Source: Iamia sp035765045 (GTDB taxonomy: Bacteria > Actinomycetota > Acidimicrobiia > Acidimicrobiales > Iamiaceae). From it: a DNA stretch of 6,892 bases. Positions 1 through 6,852 of this stretch are shown piece by piece. Location of the stretch: positions 1-6,892 of the forward strand of contig DASTYI010000097.1 of NCBI GenBank assembly GCA_035765045.1, in the 5' to 3' direction. The first letter of the stretch is position 1. Every line of letters starts with the position of its first letter. Under the pieces are notes generated by a model that had not been told where the DNA came from, searched no databases, and saw only the letters and a program-made list of their open reading frames with translations. Both the position numbers and the translations under genes were made by a program.

Positions 1-410
1 TGACGACCTTCCAGCTCGCCGTGGTGGTCCTCGACCCGTACACGTCGGAGAGCTCGTGGCTCATCGACACCGCCGGCGCCCTGCTCACCGAGTTCAAGGG
101 CGCCGACTGCCGGGTCGCCTGGGTCGTCACCGCCGACGCCGACGACGCCCGCACCTTCCTCGGCCCGTGGGCCGAGACGCTCCTCACCTTCTGCGACGCC
201 GATCGCTCCTTCGCCCGGGGCGTCGGCCTCGAGCACCTCCCGGCCTTCGTGCACCTGCGCCAGGACCGGGTCGTCATCAGCGCCGCCGAGGGCTGGGACC
301 CGCCGGCGTGGGACGCCGCCGTGGCCACCCTGTCGCAGATGATGTCGTGGTCGAAGGTCGAGGTGCCGCCGCCGGGGGCGCCCGCCCCCTTCGCCGGCTC
401 CCCCGTCTGA
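1..410 (+). CDS. Thioredoxin-fold protein lacking CXXC (5'-partial by one base)
   Basis: The frame is open from base 3 and the window begins with TG, so the start codon is very likely an ATG or GTG whose first base lies just outside; the protein would then begin MTTFQLAVVVLDPYTSESSW and be 136 aa long. The pattern fits a thioredoxin/peroxiredoxin-like fold: a hydrophobic first strand (residues 4-11), a helix (18-32), a second strand RVAWVVTAD (38-46), a DADRSFARGVGL stretch (66-77), then LPAFVHL (80-86), where P81 sits as the cis-proline before the fourth strand. The position where a CXXC motif would lie reads YTSES, and the only cysteines (C37, C65) are elsewhere, so thiol-disulfide activity is unlikely. 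The Pro-rich tail (123-135) is probably disordered. A GTG at 21 would be an internal start and would cut off the first strand. The rhomboid-like gene follows after 50 nt. No function can be assigned. Confidence 0.75.
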   Translation, partial: TTFQLAVVVLDPYTSESSWLIDTAGALLTEFKGADCRVAWVVTADADDARTFLGPWAETLLTFCDADRSFARGVGLEHLPAFVHLRQDRVVISAAEGWDPPAWDAAVATLSQMMSWSKVEVPPPGAPAPFAGSPV

Positions 411-448
411 CCTCGGCCTCCGGGCCCTCGCCGCCCCCTCGCGCTGGC

Positions 449-454
449 TACCGT
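449..454 (+). promoter_or_regulatory. -10 box TACCGT for a leaderless transcript
   Basis: TACCGT matches the TANNNT -10 pattern of actinobacterial housekeeping promoters and ends 6 nt before the GTG at 461, so transcription would begin at or very near the start codon. No Shine-Dalgarno sits at a usable distance; the only purine run, GAGG, is 1 nt from the GTG. No convincing -35 is visible. The box supports 461 as the start of the rhomboid-like gene. Confidence 0.5.
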
Positions 455-460
455 CGAGGC

Positions 461-1342
461 GTGTCCCGCTACTCGTTCACGATGCCGTCCCACCCCGGGC
501 GGAAGGGCTGGTTCCGGGTCGGGGAGGTGGAGGTCACCACCACGGCGATCATGGTCGCCCTCGGCGTGGTGTCGATGTTCGTCTACGCCGCCGACCAGGC
601 CACCCTCTTCAAGGGCGCCTTCTTCGGCGAGTTCGTCCGCGACGGCGAGGTCTGGCGGCTGGCCACCTGGCCCCTCGTCAACCCGCCCAACAGCTTCTGG
701 GTGATCCTCACCCTCGTCTTCTTCTGGTTCGTCGGCCACCGGATCGAGGACGAGATCGGGCGGGTCCGGTTCCTCGTCCTGGAGCTGGTCACGACGATCG
801 TCTCCGCCGCCGTCGTCACGCTCGTCCCGCTGGCCCGCGACACCGGGCTGGGCGCCGGCCTGAGCCTGCTCGCCTTCGGCCTGCTCGTCGTGATCGCCGT
901 CCGCAACCCGCAGGAGCCGTGGTTCTTCGGGGTGCCGATCTGGATCCTGGTCGCCGTGTTCGCCGCCGTCGACGTGCTCCGTCTCGTGGGCGATCGGTTC
1001 TGGGGCGTCCTGCTGCTCGAGGCGATGGTGGTGCTGACGTCGGTGATCGGCGCCGCCGTCTACGGCCTGGTCGACGTCCTGCCGTTCGTGCCCCGGGCCG
1101 GCGCCCCCAAGCCCGCCGGGGGCCGGAGGGCCAAGCGGGCCCGCGGCGGTCGGGGCCAGGGCACCGTCACCCAGGGGCCGTGGACCTCGCCGTCGGGGTT
1201 CACGCCGGCCGGGCCGTCCCGGCTCGAGCAGGCCGAGCTCGACGTCCTGCTCGACAAGATCGGCCAGTCGGGGATCGACTCGCTGTCCACCGAGGAGCGG
1301 CGCCGGCTCGACGAGCTGAGCCGCCGGATGCGCGGCACCTGA
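461..1342 (+). CDS. Rhomboid-fold membrane protein, probable pseudoprotease, with DUF6576-like tail
   Basis: 293-aa integral membrane protein. The segment EVWRLATWPLVNPPNSFWV (63-81), then a helix and GHRIEDEIGRVRFL (92-105), matches the WR...T.P(L/F) and (G)..(l)E...G..rF pattern of the rhomboid family between its first helices. Six or so hydrophobic segments lie at about 27-44, 77-92, 103-124, 130-147, 158-176 and 182-206. In active rhomboids the nucleophile lies in GxSG; here the matching place reads GLSLLAFG (133-140), keeping Ser135 but with Leu for the second Gly. The last helix (LTSVIGAAVYGL, 192-203) has no catalytic His. It is therefore probably not a protease. A Gly/Arg/Lys-rich linker (214-233) leads to LEQAELDVLLDKIGQSGIDS (255-274) and TEERRRLDELSRRMR (277-291), which resembles the DUF6576 helical tail common in bacterial rhomboids. 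GTG 461 is preferred because of the -10 box; ATG 482 is the alternative. The open frame running back to 56 overlaps the previous gene and is not coding. Confidence 0.8.
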   Translation: MSRYSFTMPSHPGRKGWFRVGEVEVTTTAIMVALGVVSMFVYAADQATLFKGAFFGEFVRDGEVWRLATWPLVNPPNSFWVILTLVFFWFVGHRIEDEIGRVRFLVLELVTTIVSAAVVTLVPLARDTGLGAGLSLLAFGLLVVIAVRNPQEPWFFGVPIWILVAVFAAVDVLRLVGDRFWGVLLLEAMVVLTSVIGAAVYGLVDVLPFVPRAGAPKPAGGRRAKRARGGRGQGTVTQGPWTSPSGFTPAGPSRLEQAELDVLLDKIGQSGIDSLSTEERRRLDELSRRMRGT

Positions 1343-1360
1343 GCCCGACGCCGCCCCCGG

Positions 1361-2542
1361 TCAGAACCCGCCCGTCGCCACCCGGCGGTTGAAGTCGGGG
1401 GTGGCGACCAGCGTCCGCACCAGCGTCGCCGGCGGGGTGCCGGCCGTGAGCAGCGTCGTCCACTGGAGCCGCTCGAGCGACGTCGCCACCCGGCCCAGCA
1501 GCTGGGCGTAGGCCCAGGAGACGACGACGTCGGCCGCCGTGGCCCGCTTGTTCTCGGCCGACTCGCTGAAGCCGACGAGGACCTTGCCCCGGGTGACGCC
1601 CCGGTTCAGCTCGGACACCCAGAACGCCACGCCGCCGGCATCGGGCTCACGGTTCAGGACGTTGCGGTACACCTGCTCGACGAAGGCCCGGTTGCCGAGG
1701 TCGCCGTAGAGCGTGGTGAACTCGGCGCTGGCGGCGAGGATCGTCGCCATCCGGGTCAGGCTCACGCCGCGCTGGCGCTCCCGGATCCAGAAGTTGAGGC
1801 CGGAGGCGTCGGGGTTGCGGTCGAAGGCGGCGCCGTAGAGCCGGACCGCCCCGGGGACGAGGCCGGCATGGGTCGAGGAGTCGGCCAGGTAGACGGCGAG
1901 GTCGGCGGCCGACCACGAGCGGAGCAGGTTGGTCGCGTCGGCCTCGACCTGGGCCTCGCTGGGCCCGGCGGCGAGGAGCCACCAGCGGAGCCGGGACGAG
2001 GCGTCACCGGCCGAGCGGAACGGCGTCGGGCGCCGGTCGGGGATGCTGCTGCCCGCCCCGACGAAGTTGACCGTCGACCACAGGCGGCCGTTGGCGTCGC
2101 GGACGCAGCCGACACCGATCCGCTGGACACCGCTGTCGAGGATGTTGGCCCGGTGTCCCGACGAGTTCATGTAGGCGTTGTGGAGGCGGACCGGCGTGGG
2201 GGCGTAGCCGACGTTCTCGGTGATCCGCCGCCAGTCCGGCACCTTGGCGCTGATCTGGCGCACGTAGTCGGGGTTGTGCGCCATGGTGCCGGCGCGGGCC
2301 TGGCGGAACGCCCACGCCCGGGCGACCTGGTCGAAGGCGGGGTCCTCGCGCAGGGCGGGGCGACCGGCCTGCGCCCGGGCCTCGTCGTGGAGGCGGTGGA
2401 GCTCGCCCTCGCAGGTGCCGTCGATGGCTACCCGGGTGGGGGCGTCGGGGTAGGCGCCGGCGGGCGGGGGCGTGACCACCGCCGTGGTCAGGGCGCTGCC
2501 GAGGACGAGGGCGCCGAGCAGCCGGCGCGTGCGGGTTGACAT
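1361..2542 (-). CDS. Secreted CAP (SCP/PR-1) domain protein with DUF4214-like repeats
   Basis: 393 aa. A Sec signal peptide is clear: MSTRTRR, a hydrophobic core (8-24), and an AGA site with probable cleavage after residue 30. A CAP domain covers about 38-162: H89 in MAHNP, E109 in ITENVGY and H130 in SSGHRANIL are the conserved cleft residues of bacterial CAP proteins, and C44/C146 could form a disulfide. The C-terminal half contains DUF4214-like units: LYGAAFDRNPDASGLNFW (235-252), VYRNVLNREPDAGGVAFW (291-308) and a decayed third unit (about 343-384, with AYAQLLGR and TPDF). DUF4214 occurs in cell-surface and exported proteins, and the CAP plus DUF4214 architecture recurs in Acidimicrobiia and relatives. 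Exported to the envelope or medium; the biochemical role of bacterial CAP domains is poorly known. The start at 2542 is set by a strong Shine-Dalgarno and the signal peptide; an in-frame ATG at 2590 would add 16 residues before the signal. It converges on the rhomboid-like gene with 18 nt between stops. Confidence 0.9.
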   Translation of the reverse strand: MSTRTRRLLGALVLGSALTTAVVTPPPAGAYPDAPTRVAIDGTCEGELHRLHDEARAQAGRPALREDPAFDQVARAWAFRQARAGTMAHNPDYVRQISAKVPDWRRITENVGYAPTPVRLHNAYMNSSGHRANILDSGVQRIGVGCVRDANGRLWSTVNFVGAGSSIPDRRPTPFRSAGDASSRLRWWLLAAGPSEAQVEADATNLLRSWSAADLAVYLADSSTHAGLVPGAVRLYGAAFDRNPDASGLNFWIRERQRGVSLTRMATILAASAEFTTLYGDLGNRAFVEQVYRNVLNREPDAGGVAFWVSELNRGVTRGKVLVGFSESAENKRATAADVVVSWAYAQLLGRVATSLERLQWTTLLTAGTPPATLVRTLVATPDFNRRVATGGF

Positions 2543-2548
2543 GGGTGG

Positions 2549-2554
2549 ACCTCC
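2549..2554 (-). promoter_or_regulatory. Ribosome binding site GGAGGT of the CAP gene
   Basis: On the minus strand GGAGGT lies 6 nt before the ATG at 2542. It is a near-perfect anti-16S match and decides the start codon. It contrasts with fumC, the DinB-VOC gene and the rhomboid-like gene, which seem leaderless, and implies a true 5' UTR for this gene. Confidence 0.8.
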
Positions 2555-2592
2555 ACCATGGTCGCCGACCCCACCACTTTGAGGGGTCATTT

Positions 2593-2609
2593 GGTCACGC
2601 TCTGTGACC
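2593..2609. promoter_or_regulatory. Perfect palindrome GGTCAC-N5-GTGACC upstream of the CAP gene (operator candidate)
   Basis: GGTCACGCTCTGTGACC has 6-bp perfect arms around a 5-nt centre. It lies 50 nt before the CAP start codon in the 116-nt gap following the DinB-VOC stop. A minus-strand -10-like hexamer TAGGTC (2611 to 2606) overlaps one arm, with a weak TTTGGC 15 nt further upstream. A further GGTCA half-site occurs at 2585-2589. The arrangement suits a dimeric repressor covering the promoter, but the regulator is unknown. The half-site order (TCAC...GTGA) is the reverse of the CRP box. Confidence 0.4.
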
Positions 2610-2658
2610 TACCACGTCGGCAGAGGGCCAAACGCTGTGAGGGTCCGGGATGGCCCGA

Positions 2659-3735
2659 TCAGGTGAGGCAGAGCTCGTTGCCCTCGGGGTCCGCCATTGT
2701 CACCCAGTACCCCTCGACGTCGTCGTGCCGGTACAGCAGGGTGGCGCCCAGCCCCTCCAACCGGGTGACCTCGGCATCCACCCGGGCCCGTCCCTCCGGC
2801 CCCCGGTCCCGCCCGGCGATCCGCAGGTCGAGGTGGACCCGGTTCTTGCCCACCCGGGGCTCGGGGACGGCCATGAAGAGGACCCGCTGGTTGCGGTCGG
2901 CCTCGGCGTCGCCGGCGCCCCGGGGGCGGATGGCCGAGCCGACCCGGAAGAACAGGACGCCGTCGATCTCGACCACGTCGTCGTCGGTCACCACCCCCTG
3001 GTCGAGGAGCCGGCGGATCATCGTGTCGTCGCTCTCGACCTCGTAGTGCAGGACCTCGGCCCAGAAGCGGGCCTGGGCGTGGGGGTCGACGGCGTCGAAG
3101 GTGACCTGGAAGGGGGTGGGCGCCGGGTGCCCGGACCTCGCCGGGGCGGGGAGCGTCCGCCCCCCGGTGGCCCGATGGAGGTCGCGCAGCGTCAGGACCT
3201 CGGCCAGGTGGTGGATCACCTCGCGGTTGATGTGCAGGACGAGGGCGGCCATCGGGTGGTCGGCGTAGGGCCCCTCGTGGGGACCGCAGGCCCGGGCCAT
3301 CCCGTCGGCGTCGAGGGCGGCGACGCCCGCGGTCCAGCGGGCGTAGGCGTCGTCGAGGGCGGCGAGGGTGCCGGCGGCGTCGGGGAGGTACTCGCGCCCC
3401 TCGTAGTCGATGCCCCGGCCGTCGCCGAAGTGGGCCGAGGCCCGGCCGCCGAGCACGCCCTCGATCACGTGCCAGAGCCGCCAGGCGATGGTGGTGACGG
3501 GCGCCGGGTCGGGCTCGGGCAGGGCGAAGTCGATCACCCACCCCCCCGCCCCGGCGGCCTGCGGCGACGTCGCCTCGGCCCGGGGCCGCACCCCCCAGCA
3601 CCCGGGGACCGGCTCCCAGTGCAGCTCGTCGTCGGTCAGGCCCTCCAGGCGGGGGCGGACGTGGACGTCCCAGTGGAACGTCAGCTGCTCCCGGGCGTGG
3701 GCGGGCCAGTCGAGGGGGACCGTGCGATCGTCCAT
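2659..3735 (-). CDS. DinB-like / VOC (glyoxalase-like) two-domain protein
   Basis: 358 aa, probably cytosolic. The N-terminal half (about 8-190) resembles the DinB four-helix fold: WPAHAREQLTFHWDVHVRPR (10-29), TDDELHWEPVPGCW (34-47) as in the 'lt.eel.w.p.pg.ws' part of DinB_2/mycothiol-dependent proteins, H89 in WRLWHV, and H175/H176 in NREVIHHLAEV, candidate metal ligands. A Pro/Gly-rich linker (194-207) leads to a VOC domain (208-358): FQVTFDAVDPHAQARFWAEV, then RVHLDLRI (299-306) and DPEGNELCLT (349-358), the two half-module signatures, with H301 and E354 as likely metal or active-site positions. The first VOC ligand position reads Asp/Thr rather than His, so metal binding there may be altered. 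DinB and VOC families both include thiol-dependent enzymes; a mycothiol-linked detoxification role is an inference. Start 3735 is chosen because TACGGT lies 7 nt upstream; a GTG at 3753 would begin ahead of that box. It lies 45 nt after fumC on the same strand. Confidence 0.8.
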   Translation of the reverse strand: MDDRTVPLDWPAHAREQLTFHWDVHVRPRLEGLTDDELHWEPVPGCWGVRPRAEATSPQAAGAGGWVIDFALPEPDPAPVTTIAWRLWHVIEGVLGGRASAHFGDGRGIDYEGREYLPDAAGTLAALDDAYARWTAGVAALDADGMARACGPHEGPYADHPMAALVLHINREVIHHLAEVLTLRDLHRATGGRTLPAPARSGHPAPTPFQVTFDAVDPHAQARFWAEVLHYEVESDDTMIRRLLDQGVVTDDDVVEIDGVLFFRVGSAIRPRGAGDAEADRNQRVLFMAVPEPRVGKNRVHLDLRIAGRDRGPEGRARVDAEVTRLEGLGATLLYRHDDVEGYWVTMADPEGNELCLT

Positions 3736-3742
3736 GGCGGCG

Positions 3743-3748
3743 ACCGTA
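3743..3748 (-). promoter_or_regulatory. -10 box TACGGT for a leaderless transcript (DinB-VOC gene)
   Basis: On the minus strand TACGGT (TANNNT) is followed by 7 nt and the ATG at 3735. There is no Shine-Dalgarno, so leaderless initiation is the simplest reading, and the gene need not depend on read-through from fumC. No clear -35 is seen. Confidence 0.5.
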
Positions 3749-3754
3749 CCCACG

Positions 3755-3779
3755 GACCCGGACAGGACCGGTCCGGGTC
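3755..3779 (-). terminator. Hairpin just after the fumC stop codon, possible weak terminator or attenuator
   Basis: GACCCGGAC (3755-3763) and GTCCGGGTC (3771-3779) form a perfect 9-bp stem with a 7-nt loop, starting 1 nt after the fumC stop codon. It also contains the self-complementary GGACCGGTCC (3765-3774), an alternative fold. No T-tract follows, so it may act as an mRNA 3' stabiliser or a partial terminator between fumC and the DinB-VOC gene. In such GC-rich DNA short stems arise easily. Confidence 0.35.
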
Positions 3780-3780
3780 G

Positions 3781-5181
<1,401 letters not shown>

Positions 5182-5187
5182 GGGTCC

Positions 5188-5193
5188 GGTCTA
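5188..5193 (-). promoter_or_regulatory. -10-like box TAGACC before fumC
   Basis: On the minus strand TAGACC (TANNNT with a final C) is followed by 6 nt and the fumC ATG. No Shine-Dalgarno is present in the 29-nt gap after the DUF1360 stop codon. The spacing equals that of the other apparently leaderless starts in this window, so fumC probably has its own leaderless transcript. Confidence 0.4.
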
Positions 5194-5210
5194 CCGCCGT
5201 CGCCCCCGCA

Positions 5211-5555
5211 TCAGTCCTCGGCCCGGGCGATCAGCGTCGCCGCCGCCGAGAGGGCCAGGGTCCGGGCCACCGGCGACCACGCCCGGGGGGCGACGGTGCG
5301 GGCCCCGACCACGCCGGCGGCGATCCACATCCCGGCGCACCAGCGGCAGGTCAGGAGACGGGCCAGCTTGGGCGGCTCGGCCATGGCGTCGACCACCTCC
5401 TGGGCCGTCTCCCCCTCGGCCGGCTCCTCCGAGCCGTTGCTCACGAGGCGGTCGACCGCCGAGCGCCGCCACGGCTCGCTGATGACGTCGGCGGTGGCCA
5501 GGCGGGTCAGCCGGTACGCGGCCAGCCCGTCGACGACCAGCTCCAGGGGGTCCAT
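5211..5555 (-). CDS. DUF1360 family small membrane protein
   Basis: 114 aa. The N-terminal LAAYRLTRLATADVISEPWR (11-30) is the DUF1360 pattern of a helix ending in YRLTRL..aD.i..p.R. It is followed by an acidic insert (42-58) and LLTCRWCAGMWIAA (67-80), the conserved C-x2-C...W motif (C70, C73, W77) leading into a hydrophobic segment, with a second at about 95-110. Two short membrane helices are likely. DUF1360 proteins are of unknown function; some are linked to sporulation or phage in Firmicutes, but actinobacterial members are not characterised as far as I know. The start is uncertain: ATG 5555 has GGAG only 3 nt away, while GTG 5564 (three more residues) has GGGGAG (plus-strand 5575-5580) 10 nt upstream. 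It is divergent from the CsbD-like gene across about 110 nt, and is the first gene of the minus-strand array. Confidence 0.85.
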   Translation of the reverse strand: MDPLELVVDGLAAYRLTRLATADVISEPWRRSAVDRLVSNGSEEPAEGETAQEVVDAMAEPPKLARLLTCRWCAGMWIAAGVVGARTVAPRAWSPVARTLALSAAATLIARAED

Positions 5556-5629
5556 GCGCTCCACGCGGCCGCCGCTCCCCGCCCCCGGCCGTCCGACGCA
5601 GGCGTGACCGATGACGTGCTCGCGGGTGT

Positions 5630-5657
5630 GTGTCGTCCTGCTTGCTCCGGGTAGCAG
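5630..5657 (+). promoter_or_regulatory. Candidate sigma-B/sigma-F-type stress promoter of the CsbD-like operon
   Basis: GTGT (5630-5633), a 15-nt spacer and GGGTAG (5649-5654) resemble the GTTT-N15-GGGTA pattern of actinobacterial SigF/SigB promoters, with one mismatch in the -35 core and a full GGGTA. Alternatively TAGCAG (5652-5657) is a weak housekeeping -10 placed 8 nt before the ATG at 5666. Both readings put the transcription start within a few nt of the ATG, and no Shine-Dalgarno is present, so the mRNA is probably leaderless or nearly so. CsbD was named as a sigma-B-controlled gene in Bacillus, which fits a stress promoter. Confidence 0.4.
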
Positions 5658-5665
5658 CGCCGGCC

Positions 5666-6175
5666 ATGACACCCGAGACCGATGGGAACAGCCTCGTCGA
5701 GCGCGTGAAGGGCAAGGCCAAGGGCTTGGCCGGATCCGTCCTCGGCGACGACCACCTCCAGCACGAGGGCGAGCTCCACGAGGAGAAGGCCGACGCCCTC
5801 GACGACGCCGAGCGGCTCTCGGCGCGGGCCGAGCAGGACGCCGCCGAGGCCGAGCAGGCCCAGCGCCAGCACGAGATCGAGACCGAGCGCCGGCGGCTGG
5901 AGCAGGAGGAGTCCGCCGCCCGGCGCGAGGAGCGCATCGAGCAGGAGGCCGCCGCCGAGAAGGCCCGGGCCGAGGCCGCCGCCGACCGCCGCGAGGACGC
6001 CGTCGAGGCCCAGACCGAGGCCGAGCGGAAGGCCGCCGAGCGCGAGGAGCTCGACGCCACCCGCCAGCGGGCCGAGGAGCGGGCCGAGGCCGAGGCGCTG
6101 GAGGCCGAGGCGCAGCGGGCCCGCGAGCAGGCCGAGGTGCTCGACCAGGCCACCACCCCCACGACCGAGAGGTGA
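5666..6175 (+). CDS. CsbD-like protein with long coiled-coil tail
   Basis: 169 aa, soluble and highly charged. The head (about 9-45) reads SLVERVKGKAKGLAGSVLGD then DHLQHEGELHEEKADAL, matching the CsbD pattern of repeated G.vk...G..tGd..l...G...k. Ordinary CsbD proteins end near 60-70 residues; here the head runs into an almost unbroken helical region (40-160) of Ala, Glu, Arg and Gln, with heptad spacing and no Pro until 165, so a long dimeric or oligomeric coiled coil is likely. There are no cysteines, signal peptide or membrane helix. CsbD proteins are stress-induced, of unknown mechanism. Start at ATG 5666 is chosen because upstream in-frame codons to 5630 would run through the promoter region. 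The next gene follows after 5 nt, so the two are co-transcribed and probably act together. The Ala/Glu bias makes database matches in the tail unreliable. Confidence 0.8.
   Translation: MTPETDGNSLVERVKGKAKGLAGSVLGDDHLQHEGELHEEKADALDDAERLSARAEQDAAEAEQAQRQHEIETERRRLEQEESAARREERIEQEAAAEKARAEAAADRREDAVEAQTEAERKAAEREELDATRQRAEERAEAEALEAEAQRAREQAEVLDQATTPTTER
6167..6175 (+). promoter_or_regulatory. Ribosome binding site overlapping the upstream stop codon
   Basis: GAGAGGTGA contains GAGGTGA, a seven-base match to the 16S anti-Shine-Dalgarno, and its last three bases are the TGA stop of the CsbD-like gene. The ATG at 6181 follows after 5 nt. This supports translational coupling and fixes the start of the second gene. 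Confidence 0.75.
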
Positions 6176-6180
6176 CCCCG

Positions 6181-6801
6181 ATGTCCACGATCCAGCAGAT
6201 CCCCCGCACCGCCGTCCGCCTCGGCCTCGCCGCCGGCCGCCTCCCGCTCACCGCCGCCGAGGTCGTCCTGGGCAAGCAGGGCCGGGAGGACTGGCCCCCG
6301 GCCCTCGTCTTCGAGGGCGTCGAGGCCCAGGTCGAGCAGGTGCTCGGCGGCCTCCTCCACGACGACGTGCTGACCGGCGACGGCCGCCTGCGCGCCGAGA
6401 AGGTCGAGCGCCTGCGCCACGCCGCCGACCTGGAGGCCGAGGCCGAGCAGCGCCGGGAGCAGGCCGACACCACCTTCGAGCAGCGCCGCCAGCAGGCCGA
6501 GCAGGACAAGGCCGACGCCGCCGCCGCCGAGGCCGAGCGCAAGCAGGCGATCGCCCGCGACGAGGCCGAGGCCCAGCGGGCCGCCGAGGAGGAGGCCCGG
6601 CAGGAGAAGGCGCAGGCCGCCGAGGACGCCCGCAAGGCGAAGCGGGCGGCGCAGGCCAAGGCCCGCCGGTCGAAGGCCGCCGCCCTCGGCGCCGAGGAGC
6701 AGGCCCTGGCCGAGGAGCAGGCCGCCACCGCCCGGGCCCGCGACGCCCAGGCCGCCGACACCAAGGTGAAGGCCACCAAGGCCGCCCGCAAGATGGCCTG
6801 A
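6181..6801 (+). CDS. Coiled-coil protein with CsbD-like head, partner of the upstream gene
   Basis: 206 aa. A short apolar N-terminal region (AVRLGLAAGRLPLTAAEVVL, 11-30) could be an amphipathic or membrane-touching helix. It is followed by WPPALVFEGVEAQVEQVLGG (38-57) and LLHDDVLTGDGRLRAEKVER (58-77), then a continuous Ala/Glu/Gln/Arg-rich helix (80-200) ending in a Lys-rich, basic tail (151-206). Residues 43-78 align without gaps to residues 10-45 of the preceding protein. The general design (about 75-residue head, LGD..L..G motif, then coiled coil) recalls mycobacterial proteins annotated 'IF2 family translation initiation factor', a label that I think comes from low-complexity similarity to the IF2 N-terminus and not from function; this comparison is from memory. 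No GTPase motifs are present, so it is not IF2. Translation is coupled to the upstream gene. Function unknown. Confidence 0.75.
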   Translation: MSTIQQIPRTAVRLGLAAGRLPLTAAEVVLGKQGREDWPPALVFEGVEAQVEQVLGGLLHDDVLTGDGRLRAEKVERLRHAADLEAEAEQRREQADTTFEQRRQQAEQDKADAAAAEAERKQAIARDEAEAQRAAEEEARQEKAQAAEDARKAKRAAQAKARRSKAAALGAEEQALAEEQAATARARDAQAADTKVKATKAARKMA

Positions 6802-6847
6802 CCCCAGGCCCCACCCCTACCCCACCCCACCCCTCCCCCACCTCCCC
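6802..6847 (+). other. C-rich, G-poor tract: candidate rut site on RNA / G-quadruplex on the minus strand
   Basis: Straight after the stop codon come eight runs of four or five C, mostly separated by one or two A/T bases (6802-05, 6809-12, 6814-17, 6820-23, 6825-28, 6830-33, 6835-39, 6844-47). Only two G occur, at 6807-6808. The plus-strand RNA would be C-rich, unstructured and G-poor, which is what Rho loads on. The minus strand has G4 runs with 1-2 nt loops, a strong quadruplex pattern. It precedes a perfect hairpin. Confidence 0.5.
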
Positions 6848-6852
6848 GAACC

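Noticed and set aside
56..460. Upstream extension of the rhomboid-like frame
   Set aside because: It overlaps the thioredoxin-fold gene entirely and encodes an Arg-rich string; the -10 box and protein similarity begin at 461.
1868..2539. Plus-strand frame antisense to the CAP gene
   Set aside because: Gly/Val/Arg-rich, no recognisable domain, and opposite a signal peptide and CAP motifs.
2593..2609. Reading the palindrome as a CRP/FNR box
   Set aside because: CRP-type sites read GTGA...TCAC with a 6-nt centre; here the half-sites are in the reverse order with a 5-nt centre.
5843..6450. Repeated GCCGAGGCCGAGCAG at 5843-5857 and 6436-6450 as a DNA repeat element
   Set aside because: It encodes AEAEQ in both coiled coils and is explained by amino-acid bias and codon choice; no longer flanking identity is seen.
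5191..6830. Two long minus-strand frames (409 and 539 codons) antisense to the coiled-coil genes
   Set aside because: Their Arg/Ala/Ser/Pro-rich translations are shadows of GCC-GAG repeats. The only real coding in them is the DUF1360 gene at 5211-5555.
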